Assembly: GCF_003591175.1 (NCBI RefSeq) | Contig: NZ_QYYG01000013.1 | Location: 41,821 to 105,820 of the forward strand | DNA: 64,000 nt | Direction: 5' to 3' | From: Serratia inhibens | GTDB lineage: Bacteria; Pseudomonadota; Gammaproteobacteria; Enterobacterales; Enterobacteriaceae | Shown: one piece after another, positions 27,468 through 39,405 of the stretch | Numbering within the stretch: the first letter of the stretch is position 1 | Layout of the letters: every line of letters starts with the position of its first letter | Made by a program: the position numbers and the translations under genes | The notes under the pieces: model-generated | What the model saw: the letters and a program-made list of their open reading frames with translations, nothing else | Told to the model about the DNA's origin: nothing | Database searches by the model: none

Positions 27468-28361
27468 TCACCTCAGAGGCAACATATGCTGCGCCAGGTA
27501 GTCTACAAAGACCCTCACCTTGGGCAGCATATGCCGGCTTGACGGCCACAGAGCCGAGAAAAAACCCTGCTCCTGCGTGTGTTGATCCAACACCGCCACC
27601 AGTTGCCCGGCGTTAACGGCCGGACACAGCGTAAAATCCGGCAGGTAAGCGATACCCAATCCTTCCTGGGTGGCGTGGATCAGCGCTTCAATGCTGTTGC
27701 AGCTCAGTGTCACCGGGATTCGCAGGGAAACCGGCTCTCCATCAGCAAACAACCTCCACTCCTGCAATTGCTGGCCCCCCGGGTAGCGGTAGCGCAGACA
27801 GGCATGGTTGAGCAAATCTTCCGGCCCCTGCGGCACGCCCCGACGCTGTAAATACTCAGGCGCACCCGCCAGTATCAACCGGAACGGCCCCAGCCGCCGG
27901 GCCATCAGCCGGGAATCCGCCAGCTCACCGCTGCGCACAGCCACGTCGATTCCCTCGGCTATCAGATCCACCATCCGGTCATTAAAGTCCACGTCCAACT
28001 CAACCTCGGGATAAAGCGCGCTGAAATCAGCAAGCAGAGGTACCAACATTCGATAGCCGATAGCCGGCATGCTCACGCGCAGCTTGCCGCGCGGCGCATC
28101 GGAGATCCTCGCCATTTCGGCTTCGGCATTTTCAATTTCGCTGACGATGCGTTGGCAGCGTTCAAAAAACAACGCGCCCTCATCGGTGAGATTGATGCGC
28201 CGGGTGCTGCGGTTAAACAGCCTGACGCCCAATGATTCCTCAAGCCTGGCCACGCTTTTCCCGACGGCGGAGGCGGACACGCCCAGCCGTTCACCTGCGG
28301 CGACAAAACTGCGTAGCTCGGCAGCGCGCACAAAAGCCAATAAGCCACTGAGGCTGTCCAT
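27468..28361 (-). CDS. LysR-family transcriptional regulator
   Basis: A 297-residue LysR-type regulator. The N-terminal winged helix-turn-helix (about 3-61) has SFVAAGERLGVSASAVGKSV and LEESLGVRLFNRSTRRINLT. The C-terminal effector domain contains LRVSMPAIGYRMLVPLL and VDLIAEGIDVAVRSGEL, as in the CrgA/YafC/DsdC-like subgroup. GGAGA precedes the ATG at 28361. It is divergent from the MFS gene with about 116 bases between starts, the usual layout for a regulator and its target. Effector unknown. Confidence 0.93.
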   Translation of the reverse strand: MDSLSGLLAFVRAAELRSFVAAGERLGVSASAVGKSVARLEESLGVRLFNRSTRRINLTDEGALFFERCQRIVSEIENAEAEMARISDAPRGKLRVSMPAIGYRMLVPLLADFSALYPEVELDVDFNDRMVDLIAEGIDVAVRSGELADSRLMARRLGPFRLILAGAPEYLQRRGVPQGPEDLLNHACLRYRYPGGQQLQEWRLFADGEPVSLRIPVTLSCNSIEALIHATQEGLGIAYLPDFTLCPAVNAGQLVAVLDQHTQEQGFFSALWPSSRHMLPKVRVFVDYLAQHMLPLR

Positions 28362-28477
28362 AGGGTCTCCAATTAGAGCGTTATTGTCCTTAAAGAGTGG
28401 AATATAGCCCCATTTCAGGCCAATTAAATCCACTTTATCATCCATCCCAACCGACAATATTGCCGCTGGAGCTCATC

Positions 28478-30037
28478 ATGAATAATCCTCACCCTCTTCC
28501 AGACCCGTATCCCGATCCGCAGCGCTGGATTATCCTGTTCTCCGTCTGCCTGGCGGGGTTGATCATGCCGATTAACTTTACCGGCCCGGCAGTCTCTTTA
28601 CCCGCGATCGCCACCAGCCTGGGGGGCAGCGTAGTCGCTCTCAGTTGGGTCACCAACGCCTTTATGCTGACCTTTGGCTGCAGCCTGATGATTGCCGGTG
28701 CGCTCGCCGATCGCTTTGGCCGCAAACGCGTGTTCATCAGCGGCCTGGCGGTGCTTACCTTAAGCTCGCTGGTTATGCTGATGGTGCAGGACATCATCGC
28801 CTTTGATTTGATACGTGCGCTACAGGGTGTTGCCGCCGCCGCTGCATTTGCCGGAGGAACCGCCGGACTGGCTCAGGTATTCGATGGCACAGAACGCGCC
28901 AAAGCCTTCAGCCTGTTGGGAACCACCTTTGGCATCGGCCTGGCATTTGGCCCGCTGCTGGCCGGTTTTTTGGTACAGCATTTTGACTGGCGCGCGATTT
29001 TTATCAGCGTGTCTTTGTTCAGTGCCATCGCCCTGTTCGCCGGTATACGCTATATGCATGAGTCACGCGATCCTGCTGCGGCCAAACTCGACTGGCCCGG
29101 CGCGGCCACCTTTACGCTGGCTCTGACATTATTGACTTATGCCGTACTGCAAGCCCCCGACAGCGGTTGGAGCAACCCTGAAGTCATCGCCCTGTTCAGC
29201 GGCGCACTGCTTTTCATGATTGCCTTTGTCGTGATCGAGAATCGCGTACGCAGGCCGATGCTTGATCTGTCTTTATTCCGCTATCCGCGTTTCGTCGGCG
29301 TACAGTTTCTGGCGGCTGCCCCGGCCTATTCCTATGTGGTACTGCTGGTTTTACTCCCGCTGCGCTTTATTGGCATCGAAGGTTACGGCACCCTGGAGGC
29401 AGGTATCGTTATGTTCGCACTCTCAGCGCCAATGCTGATATTGCCGTTGCTGGCAGGCATGTTGGCGCACCGGTTTTCCGCCGGTATCATTTCCAGCCTG
29501 GGTTTACTGATCTGCGCCTTCGGCCTGTTATGGCTGGCGCAATATGCGCCTGGGCAACCCTTCCTGCTATTGATCCTGCCGCTGTTGACCATCGGTTGTG
29601 GCATCAGCCTGCCCTGGGGATTAATGGACGGCCTGGCGGTCAGCGTGGTGCCGAAGGATCGCGCAGGCATGGCCACCGGTATTTTCAGCACTGTCCGCGT
29701 GGCGGGCGAAGGCATCGCCCTCGCCGTGGTGGGTGCGCTGCTGGCCGCTTTGGTTGAACAGCATCTGCCGGGTTCCCCGCTGGCCAATGCAGCCGCCGGC
29801 GCCCACCGGCTGGCAATGGGTGACCTGCAGCAAGCTGCGGCATTGCTGAACGTCGATACTGCCGCCTTGAAACAGAGCTACGAAGCCGCATTTCAAGGCC
29901 TGCTATACATTCTGGCGCTAACGACGGCGATTTCGGCAGGCATCGTTTTTATTTTCCTGCGTCATGCCTCACCCTCGCCAATCGTTCCCTCACAGACGAC
30001 AAACGCACAATCACTTGCTGAGAGATCTACGGAGTAA
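28478..30037 (+). CDS. MFS transporter, DHA2 (14-helix) family
   Basis: A 519-residue inner-membrane exporter of the major facilitator superfamily with about 14 hydrophobic segments, the EmrB/QacA type. Motif A is GALADRFGRKRVF (about 80-92), and FAGGTAGLAQVF with GTTFGIGLAFGPLLAGFLVQ fits the antiporter motif C. GGAG lies before the ATG at 28478. The neighbouring divergent LysR gene probably controls it. Substrate cannot be told; drug or metabolite efflux is likely. It converges on ligB. Confidence 0.9.
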   Translation: MNNPHPLPDPYPDPQRWIILFSVCLAGLIMPINFTGPAVSLPAIATSLGGSVVALSWVTNAFMLTFGCSLMIAGALADRFGRKRVFISGLAVLTLSSLVMLMVQDIIAFDLIRALQGVAAAAAFAGGTAGLAQVFDGTERAKAFSLLGTTFGIGLAFGPLLAGFLVQHFDWRAIFISVSLFSAIALFAGIRYMHESRDPAAAKLDWPGAATFTLALTLLTYAVLQAPDSGWSNPEVIALFSGALLFMIAFVVIENRVRRPMLDLSLFRYPRFVGVQFLAAAPAYSYVVLLVLLPLRFIGIEGYGTLEAGIVMFALSAPMLILPLLAGMLAHRFSAGIISSLGLLICAFGLLWLAQYAPGQPFLLLILPLLTIGCGISLPWGLMDGLAVSVVPKDRAGMATGIFSTVRVAGEGIALAVVGALLAALVEQHLPGSPLANAAAGAHRLAMGDLQQAAALLNVDTAALKQSYEAAFQGLLYILALTTAISAGIVFIFLRHASPSPIVPSQTTNAQSLAERSTE

Positions 30038-30044
30038 CGGCACA

Positions 30045-31895
<1,851 letters not shown>

Positions 31896-31935
31896 TTAGA
31901 GGTTTTTTCAGCACAAAGCGACGGGCAAAATGCGA

Positions 31936-32656
<721 letters not shown>

Positions 32657-32710
32657 AGACAGTTTCAGTATTATGCCCAGTCTTTTCGTCACCTGTGGAG
32701 TAGCACAAAT

Positions 32711-32986
32711 ATGGCACGCGTAACTGTTCAAGACGCTGTAGAGAAAATTGGTAACCGTTTTGACCTGGTGTTGGTCGCTGCTCGTCGGGCACGTCAAATC
32801 CAGACTGGCGGTAAAGATGCACTTGTTCCGGAAGAAAACGACAAGTACACCGTTATCGCTCTGCGCGAAATCGAAGAAGGCCTGATCACCAGCCAAATCC
32901 TCGATGTTCGTGATCGTCAGGAGCAGCAAGAGCAGGAAGCCGCAGAAATTCAAGCGGTTACCGCAATTGCTGAAGGTCGTCGTTAA
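32711..32986 (+). CDS. rpoZ: RNA polymerase omega subunit
   Basis: A 91-residue subunit that helps fold beta' and forms part of the first ppGpp site on RNA polymerase. It starts [20 protein letters not shown] with [14 protein letters not shown] and [10 protein letters not shown], as in E. coli. It is first gene of rpoZ-spoT-trmH-recG, 18 bases before spoT. Confidence 0.98.
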   Translation: MARVTVQDAVEKIGNRFDLVLVAARRARQIQTGGKDALVPEENDKYTVIALREIEEGLITSQILDVRDRQEQQEQEAAEIQAVTAIAEGRR

Positions 32987-33004
32987 TTAGACTGCGAGTC
33001 TGCC

Positions 33005-35116
33005 TTGTACCTGTTTGAAAGCCTGAATCTGCTGATTCAACGTTACCTGCCTGAGGAGCAGATTAAGCGCCTCAAACAGGCATACCTCGTTGCACGTGAT
33101 GCTCACGAGGGACAGACACGCTCCAGCGGTGAGCCCTACATTACTCACCCGGTCGCCGTGGCCTGCATTCTGGCGGAAATGCGTCTCGATCATGAGACGC
33201 TGATGGCGGCGCTGCTGCATGACGTCATCGAAGACACCCCGGCCACCTACCAGGATATGGAACAGCTGTTCGGCAAGAGCGTCGCTGAACTGGTTGAAGG
33301 CGTATCCAAGCTCGACAAGCTGAAGTTCCAGGATAAAAAAGAAGCCCAGGCGGAAAACTTCCGCAAAATGATCATGGCGATGGTGCAGGATATCCGCGTC
33401 GTGCTGATCAAGCTGGCAGACCGCACGCACAACATGCGTACCCTGGGTTCGCTGCGCCCTGACAAACGGCGGCGTATCGCGCGTGAAACCCTGGAAATCT
33501 ACAGCCCATTGGCCCATCGCCTGGGTATTCACCACCTGAAGACCGAGCTGGAAGAGCTGGGTTTTGAAGCGTTGTACCCAAACCGCTACCGTGTAATCAA
33601 AGAAGTGGTGAAAGCCGCTCGCGGTAACCGTAAAGAGATGATCCAAAAGATTCTCTCCGAGATCGAAGGCCGATTGAACGAAGCCGGCATTCCTTGCCGC
33701 GTCAGCGGGCGAGAAAAACACCTGTATTCCATCTACCTCAAGATGCACCTGAAAGAACAGCGTTTCCATTCGATTATGGACATCTACGCGTTCCGGGTGA
33801 TCGTGAAGGAAGTCGATACCTGTTACCGCGTGCTGGGCCAGGCTCACAGCCTGTATAAGCCGCGCCCGGGCAGGGTCAAAGACTATATCGCCATTCCCAA
33901 GGCCAACGGCTATCAATCGCTGCACACATCCCTGATCGGCCCTCACGGCGTGCCGGTCGAGGTGCAGATCCGTACCGAAGATATGGATCAAATGGCAGAA
34001 ATGGGGGTGGCAGCACACTGGGCTTATAAAGAAAAAGAACAGGGCGAAACCGGCACCACCGCGCAGATCCGCGCCCAGCGCTGGATGCAAAGCTTGCTGG
34101 AGTTGCAGCAAAGCGCCGGCAGTTCATTTGAATTTATCGAGAGCGTAAAATCCGACCTGTTCCCGGATGAGATTTACGTTTTCACCCCGGAAGGCCGCAT
34201 TGTTGAATTGCCTGCGGGCGCAACGCCGGTCGACTTCGCCTACGCGGTACACACCGATATCGGCCACGCCTGCGTTGGCGCGCGAGTCGATCGTCAGCCG
34301 TACCCCTTGTCGCAGTCACTGAGCAGCGGTCAAACGGTCGAAATCATCACCGCACCAGGCGCGCGGCCAAATGCCGCCTGGTTGAATTTTGTTGTCAGCT
34401 CAAAAGCGCGCGCCAAAATCCGCCAGATGCTGAAGAACCTCAAGCGCGATGATTCGGTCGGTCTCGGCCGCCGCCTGCTGAACCATGCATTGGGCGGCAG
34501 CCGCAAATTGGCAGAGATCCCACCGGAAAATATCCAACACGAACTGGATCGCATGAAGCTGGCAACGCTGGATGATTTGCTGGCTGAAATCGGCCTCGGC
34601 AATGCCATGAGCGTGGTGGTGGCGAAAAACCTGCAAGGTGACCAATCCAACCTGGGCACCTCCTCCGGGGTTCGCAACCTGGCGATCAAGGGCGCAGACG
34701 GCGTGCTGATCACCTTCGCCAAATGCTGCCGACCTATTCCGGGCGACCCGATCATTGCCCACGTCAGCCCAGGCAAAGGGCTGGTGATCCACCATGAATC
34801 CTGCCGGAACATCCGCGGCTACCAGAAAGAGCCTGAGAAATTCATGGCGGTAGAGTGGGATAAAGATATCGAGCAGGAGTTCATCGCCGAGATCAAAGTG
34901 GACATGTTTAACCATCAGGGTGCGCTGGCCAACCTGACGGCGGCCATCAACGCGGCCGAGTCCAATATTCAGAGCCTGAATACCGAAGAGAAAGACGGCC
35001 GGGTTTATAGCGCCTTTATTCGCCTGACCACCCGCGATCGCATCCATCTGGCAAATATTATGCGTAAAATCCGTATCATGCCGGATGTGATTAAAGTTAA
35101 CCGTAACCGAAATTAG
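33005..35116 (+). CDS. spoT: bifunctional (p)ppGpp synthase/hydrolase SpoT
   Basis: Main (p)ppGpp hydrolase with weak synthase activity, responding to carbon, fatty-acid and iron starvation. It has 703 residues (E. coli 702). The HD hydrolase domain has LLHDVIEDTP with His72-Asp73. The synthetase domain follows, with DYIAIPKANGYQSLHT. A TGS domain starts near 388 (IYVFTPEGRIVELPAGATPV), then a helical and conserved-Cys region (FAKCCRPIPGD), and a C-terminal ACT domain. The start is TTG at 33005 with no clear ribosome site, as in E. coli, suggesting low or coupled translation. Confidence 0.98.
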   Translation: MYLFESLNLLIQRYLPEEQIKRLKQAYLVARDAHEGQTRSSGEPYITHPVAVACILAEMRLDHETLMAALLHDVIEDTPATYQDMEQLFGKSVAELVEGVSKLDKLKFQDKKEAQAENFRKMIMAMVQDIRVVLIKLADRTHNMRTLGSLRPDKRRRIARETLEIYSPLAHRLGIHHLKTELEELGFEALYPNRYRVIKEVVKAARGNRKEMIQKILSEIEGRLNEAGIPCRVSGREKHLYSIYLKMHLKEQRFHSIMDIYAFRVIVKEVDTCYRVLGQAHSLYKPRPGRVKDYIAIPKANGYQSLHTSLIGPHGVPVEVQIRTEDMDQMAEMGVAAHWAYKEKEQGETGTTAQIRAQRWMQSLLELQQSAGSSFEFIESVKSDLFPDEIYVFTPEGRIVELPAGATPVDFAYAVHTDIGHACVGARVDRQPYPLSQSLSSGQTVEIITAPGARPNAAWLNFVVSSKARAKIRQMLKNLKRDDSVGLGRRLLNHALGGSRKLAEIPPENIQHELDRMKLATLDDLLAEIGLGNAMSVVVAKNLQGDQSNLGTSSGVRNLAIKGADGVLITFAKCCRPIPGDPIIAHVSPGKGLVIHHESCRNIRGYQKEPEKFMAVEWDKDIEQEFIAEIKVDMFNHQGALANLTAAINAAESNIQSLNTEEKDGRVYSAFIRLTTRDRIHLANIMRKIRIMPDVIKVNRNRN

Positions 35117-35121
35117 CGCTT

Positions 35122-35817
35122 ATGAGCCCTGAACGCTATGCGCGGATTTGTGAAATGCTGGCGACCCGGCAGCCGGATCTGACGGTCTGCCTGGAACAGG
35201 TGCACAAACCGCATAACGTCTCCGCCATTATCCGCACCGCCGACGCCGTCGGCGTGCATCAGGTGCATGCCGTGTGGCCGACCTCACGCATGCGTACCCT
35301 GGTTTCTTCCGCTGCCGGCAGCAACAGCTGGGTCAATGTAAAAACCCACCGCACCATCTCTGACGCGGTGACCCACCTGAAAGATCAAGGCATGCAGATT
35401 CTGGCGACCCACCTTTCCACCCGCGCGGTTGATTTCCGCGAAGTGGATTACACCCGCCCAACCTGCGTGCTGCTGGGCCAGGAAAAAACCGGTATCACCG
35501 AAGAAGCGCTGGCCCTGGCCGACCAGGACATCATCATTCCGATGATCGGTATGGTGCAATCCCTCAACGTGTCGGTCGCCTCGGCCTTGATCCTGTACGA
35601 AGCGCAACGCCAGCGCCACAACGCCGGTATGTACCTGCGTACCCACAGCGCGCTGGACGAAGAACAACAACAACGCCTGCTGTTCGAAGGCGGCTACCCG
35701 GTGCTGGCCAACGTCGCCAAGCGTAAAGGGCTACCGCGTCCGCAGATTGACCAACAGGGCCAGGTGGTCGCCGACGCCGAATGGTGGGCGACCATGCAGG
35801 CAACGGTACGCCGATGA
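35122..35817 (+). CDS. trmH: tRNA (guanosine(18)-2'-O)-methyltransferase
   Basis: SPOUT-class SAM methyltransferase that modifies G18 in the tRNA D-loop. It has 231 residues (E. coli 229). The knotted SAM site is seen in CVLLGQEKTGITEEAL and IPMIGMVQSLNVSVASALIL, and the catalytic Arg segment is VSAIIRTADAVGVHQVH. It sits five bases after spoT and overlaps recG by four bases (ATGA). Confidence 0.97.
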   Translation: MSPERYARICEMLATRQPDLTVCLEQVHKPHNVSAIIRTADAVGVHQVHAVWPTSRMRTLVSSAAGSNSWVNVKTHRTISDAVTHLKDQGMQILATHLSTRAVDFREVDYTRPTCVLLGQEKTGITEEALALADQDIIIPMIGMVQSLNVSVASALILYEAQRQRHNAGMYLRTHSALDEEQQQRLLFEGGYPVLANVAKRKGLPRPQIDQQGQVVADAEWWATMQATVRR

Positions 35818-37895
35818 AAGGCCGCCTGCTGGACGCCGTCCCTCTCACCACGCTTTCCGGAGTTGGCGCCAGCCAGGCGGGCAAACTGGCAAAAATTGGC
35901 CTGGAAACCATTCAGGACCTGCTGCTGCACCTCCCGCTGCGTTATGAAGACCGCACCCGTCTCTATCCGATCAACGACCTGCTGCCGGGCATTTTTGCCA
36001 CGGTGGAAGGCGAAGTGCTGCGCAGCGATATCAGTTTTGGACGTCGGCGTATGCTGACTTGCCAGATCAGCGACGGCACCGGCCTGCTCACCATGCGTTT
36101 CTTTAACTTCAACGCAGCGATGAAAAACAGCCTGGCCGCAGGCCGGCGCGTAACCGCTTACGGTGAGATCAAACGCGGCAACCACGGCGCAGAAATCATC
36201 CACCCGGAATACCGCATTCAGGGGGAAAGCAGCGAGGTTGAGCTGCAGGAATCGCTGACGCCGGTTTATCCGACCACCGAAGGCATCAGGCAGGCCACGC
36301 TGCGCAAGCTGACCGATCAGGCGCTGGAGCTGTTGGACACCTGCGCTATCGCCGAACTGTTGCCACCGGAACTCAGTGGCGGGCTGATGAGCCTGCCGCA
36401 GGCGCTGCACACCCTGCACCGCCCACCGCCGGATATCCAGTTGGAAGATTTGGAGCAGGGCAAGCATCCGGCGCAAAAACGCCTGATCCTGGAGGAACTG
36501 CTGGCGCATAACCTCAGCATGTTGGCGGTGCGCGCCGGTGCGCAGAGTTATCAGGCGCTGCCGCTGATGCCGGATGACCGCCTGAAAAAACGGTTTCTTG
36601 CCGAATTACCCTTCGCACCGACCGGCGCGCAAGAGCGCGTGGTGGCCGATATCGAAGCCGATATGCAAAAAGGCTTCCCGATGATGCGGCTGGTGCAAGG
36701 TGATGTCGGCTCAGGCAAAACGCTGGTAGCCGCGCTGGCGGCGCTACGCGCCATCGCCCACGGCAAACAGGTGGCATTGATGGCACCCACCGAACTGCTG
36801 GCCGAACAACACGCCAATAACTTCCGCCAGTGGTTTGAACCGCTGGGGCTTGAAGTCGGCTGGCTGGCCGGCAAGCAAAAAGGCAAGGCTCGCGCTGCGC
36901 AACAGGAAGCGATCGCCAACGGAAAAGTGTCGATGGTGGTCGGTACGCACGCCATCTTCCAGGAACAGGTGCAGTTTTCCGGGCTGGCACTGGTGATCAT
37001 CGACGAACAGCACCGGTTTGGCGTGCACCAGCGGCTGGCTCTGTGGGAAAAGGGCGAGGAGCAAGGCTTCCATGCTCATCAGTTGATCATGACCGCCACG
37101 CCAATCCCACGCACGCTGGCAATGACCGCCTATGCCGATCTCGATACTTCGGTGATCGACGAGCTGCCGCCAGGCAGGACGCCGGTCACCACCGTCGCCA
37201 TTCCAGATACCCGGCGCGCCGATATTATCCAGCGGGTGAAAAGCGCCTGTATGGAAGAAGGGCGGCAAGCGTACTGGGTCTGTACGTTGATCGAGGAATC
37301 AGAGCTTCTGGAAGCGCAGGCGGCGGAGGCTACCTGGGAAGAGTTGAAAACTGCGCTGCCCGAGCTGAAAGTCGCGCTGGTTCACGGCCGCATGAAGGCG
37401 CAGGAAAAGCAGGCGGTAATGCAGGCCTTTAAACAGGGTGAGTTACAGCTGTTGGTGGCAACCACAGTGATCGAAGTCGGCGTCGACGTACCGAACGCCA
37501 GCCTGATGATCATCGAAAACCCGGAGCGGCTTGGGTTGGCGCAGCTGCATCAGCTGCGCGGCCGCGTTGGCCGTGGCGCCGTGGCGTCACATTGCGTGCT
37601 GTTGTACAAAACCCCGCTGAGCAAAACTGCGCAGAAACGTCTGCAGGTGCTGCGCGACAGCAATGACGGCTTTGTGATTGCCCAACGCGATCTGGAAATC
37701 CGAGGCCCAGGCGAGCTGCTCGGCACGCGCCAGACTGGCAGTGCGGAATTCAAGGTAGCCGATTTGCTGCGCGACCAGGCGATGATACCGGAAGTGCAAC
37801 GCGTCGCCCGCCATATTCATCAGCAGTACCCGGAACATGCCCGCGCCCTGATTGAACGCTGGCTGCCGGAGAAAGCGCGCTACTCCAACGCCTGA
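35814..37895 (+). CDS. recG: ATP-dependent DNA helicase RecG
   Basis: Branched-DNA helicase that reverses stalled forks and processes Holliday junctions and D-loops. It has 693 residues, as in E. coli. An N-terminal wedge/OB domain (about 1-260) is followed by Walker A GDVGSGKT, the DExH box IIDEQHRFGV, MTATPIPRTLAMTAY and motif VI LHQLRGRVGRG. The start at 35814 overlaps the trmH stop. A strong terminator follows, ending the rpoZ-recG run. Confidence 0.98.
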   Translation: MKGRLLDAVPLTTLSGVGASQAGKLAKIGLETIQDLLLHLPLRYEDRTRLYPINDLLPGIFATVEGEVLRSDISFGRRRMLTCQISDGTGLLTMRFFNFNAAMKNSLAAGRRVTAYGEIKRGNHGAEIIHPEYRIQGESSEVELQESLTPVYPTTEGIRQATLRKLTDQALELLDTCAIAELLPPELSGGLMSLPQALHTLHRPPPDIQLEDLEQGKHPAQKRLILEELLAHNLSMLAVRAGAQSYQALPLMPDDRLKKRFLAELPFAPTGAQERVVADIEADMQKGFPMMRLVQGDVGSGKTLVAALAALRAIAHGKQVALMAPTELLAEQHANNFRQWFEPLGLEVGWLAGKQKGKARAAQQEAIANGKVSMVVGTHAIFQEQVQFSGLALVIIDEQHRFGVHQRLALWEKGEEQGFHAHQLIMTATPIPRTLAMTAYADLDTSVIDELPPGRTPVTTVAIPDTRRADIIQRVKSACMEEGRQAYWVCTLIEESELLEAQAAEATWEELKTALPELKVALVHGRMKAQEKQAVMQAFKQGELQLLVATTVIEVGVDVPNASLMIIENPERLGLAQLHQLRGRVGRGAVASHCVLLYKTPLSKTAQKRLQVLRDSNDGFVIAQRDLEIRGPGELLGTRQTGSAEFKVADLLRDQAMIPEVQRVARHIHQQYPEHARALIERWLPEKARYSNA

Positions 37896-37910
37896 TCCTC
37901 TGCCAGAGAC

Positions 37911-37937
37911 AAGGGCGCCAATGGCGCCCTTGCTTTA
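37911..37937. terminator. terminator between recG and gltS
   Basis: AAGGGCGCC (37911-37919) pairs with GGCGCCCTT (37923-37931) between two converging stops, followed by a T-rich stretch on the + strand. Confidence 0.75.
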
Positions 37938-37952
37938 TATCTCGAACGTTAT

Positions 37953-39164
37953 TCAGCTCACCGCCGGGAACACCGGCAACAGCAGATACAGCTTAATCAC
38001 GATCGCGTTGGCGATATCGATAAAGAACGCCCCCACCATCGGCACCACCAGAAACGCCAGGTGCGATGGACCGAAGCGATCGGTAATCGCCTGCATATTG
38101 GCGATCGCCGTTGGTGTAGCGCCCATGCCAAAACCACAATGGCCCGCCGCCAGCACCGCCGCATCGTAGTTTTTGCCCATCACCCGGTAAGTGACGAAAA
38201 TCGCGTAGAGCGCCATCACCAGTGTCTGCACTGCCAGAATGGCCAGCATCGGCAGCGCCAGCGATGCCAGCTCCCACAGGCGCAGGCTCATCAGTGCCAT
38301 CGCCAGGAACAGCGACAAGCTGACGTTCCCCAACACCGATACCGCCCGCTCGAACACGGTGTAAAAACCGCTGAACGCCAGCGTATTGCTGAGGATCACC
38401 CCGACAAACAGCACGCAGACAAAGTTTGGCAATTCAAACACCGTACCGTTCAACAGACCGGCAATAAACTGCCCCAGGCTCAAGCAGATGGCGATCATCG
38501 CAATAGTTTCTATCATCACCAACGAGGTGATCAGCCGACCGCTCTCCGGCTTTTCAAAACCGCTCGGTTGCACGCTATCTTCCGGTGTGCCTTCCGGCGT
38601 GGAGGAGTGTTTCACCAGATAACGCGCCACCGGGCCGCCGATCAGGCCGCCCAGCACCAGGCCGAAAGTCGCGCAGGCCATCGCGACTTCCGTAGCGTTT
38701 TCAAACCCATAACGCTCGATGAACAGCTTGCTCCAGGCTGCGCCGGTACCATGGCCACCGGATAACGTAATTGAACCGGCGATCAGACCCATCAACGGAT
38801 CCAGGCCCAACATTTTCGCCATGCCGATGCCAATGGCGTTCTGCACCACCAACAAGCCCAGCACCACAAACAGGAACACCATTAGCGCTTTGCCGCCCGC
38901 GCGCAACCGCGCCAGGTTGGCGTTCAGGCCAATGGTGGCAAAGAAGGCCAGCATCAACGGGTCTTTCAGCGACATATCGAAGCTGATTTCCCAGTTAGCA
39001 AACTTTTTCAAGGCTAACAACAAGAGCGCCACCAGCAAACCACCGGCGACAGGTGCGGGAATAGTGTATTTTCGCAACAGCGGAATGCTTGTGACGCATT
39101 TGCCCCCAAGGAGCAAAACCAGCGTTGCCGCGACTAACGTGCCATAAGTATCGAGATGAAACAT
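37953..39164 (-). CDS. gltS: sodium/glutamate symporter
   Basis: Inner-membrane Na+-coupled glutamate importer of the ESS family, 403 residues (E. coli 401). About ten membrane segments form two inverted halves, each with a Gly-rich reentrant loop: SITLSGGHGTGAAWSKLF near 134 and AAGHCGFGMGATPTAIANMQ near 345. It is monocistronic, divergent from xanP across 241 bases, and ends at the terminator shared with recG. Confidence 0.97.
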   Translation of the reverse strand: MFHLDTYGTLVAATLVLLLGGKCVTSIPLLRKYTIPAPVAGGLLVALLLLALKKFANWEISFDMSLKDPLMLAFFATIGLNANLARLRAGGKALMVFLFVVLGLLVVQNAIGIGMAKMLGLDPLMGLIAGSITLSGGHGTGAAWSKLFIERYGFENATEVAMACATFGLVLGGLIGGPVARYLVKHSSTPEGTPEDSVQPSGFEKPESGRLITSLVMIETIAMIAICLSLGQFIAGLLNGTVFELPNFVCVLFVGVILSNTLAFSGFYTVFERAVSVLGNVSLSLFLAMALMSLRLWELASLALPMLAILAVQTLVMALYAIFVTYRVMGKNYDAAVLAAGHCGFGMGATPTAIANMQAITDRFGPSHLAFLVVPMVGAFFIDIANAIVIKLYLLLPVFPAVS

Positions 39165-39335
39165 CCGGGTACTCCCTGTAACGGAAAAGATCCAATAAGA
39201 AATAATAAGTTATAGAAAACCGCTTAGTTTTTAAAACTTGATGAGGGTGGGATTAGAAGTAAAAAATGCTGAGAAGACAAGAAAAAATGAACAAAAATAC
39301 GACATAGGTATTGATAACCCTGATGTAATACTGGG

Positions 39336-39351
39336 GCGCAACCGTTTGCTT
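39336..39351 (+). promoter_or_regulatory. PurR box upstream of xanP
   Basis: GCGCAACCGTTTGCTT matches 13 of 16 positions of the PurR operator ACGCAAACGTTTGCGT, 55 bases before the xanP start. It implies repression of xanthine uptake when hypoxanthine or guanine is plentiful. Confidence 0.75.
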
Positions 39352-39405
39352 TTGCGGGGTGGATCATTAAAATGCCTGCTTTGCCGCTTCTGGAAATGCC
39401 ACATC

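Noticed and set aside
32987..34111. 374-codon - strand ORF opposite spoT
   Set aside because: Shadow of the spoT frame with no domain of its own.
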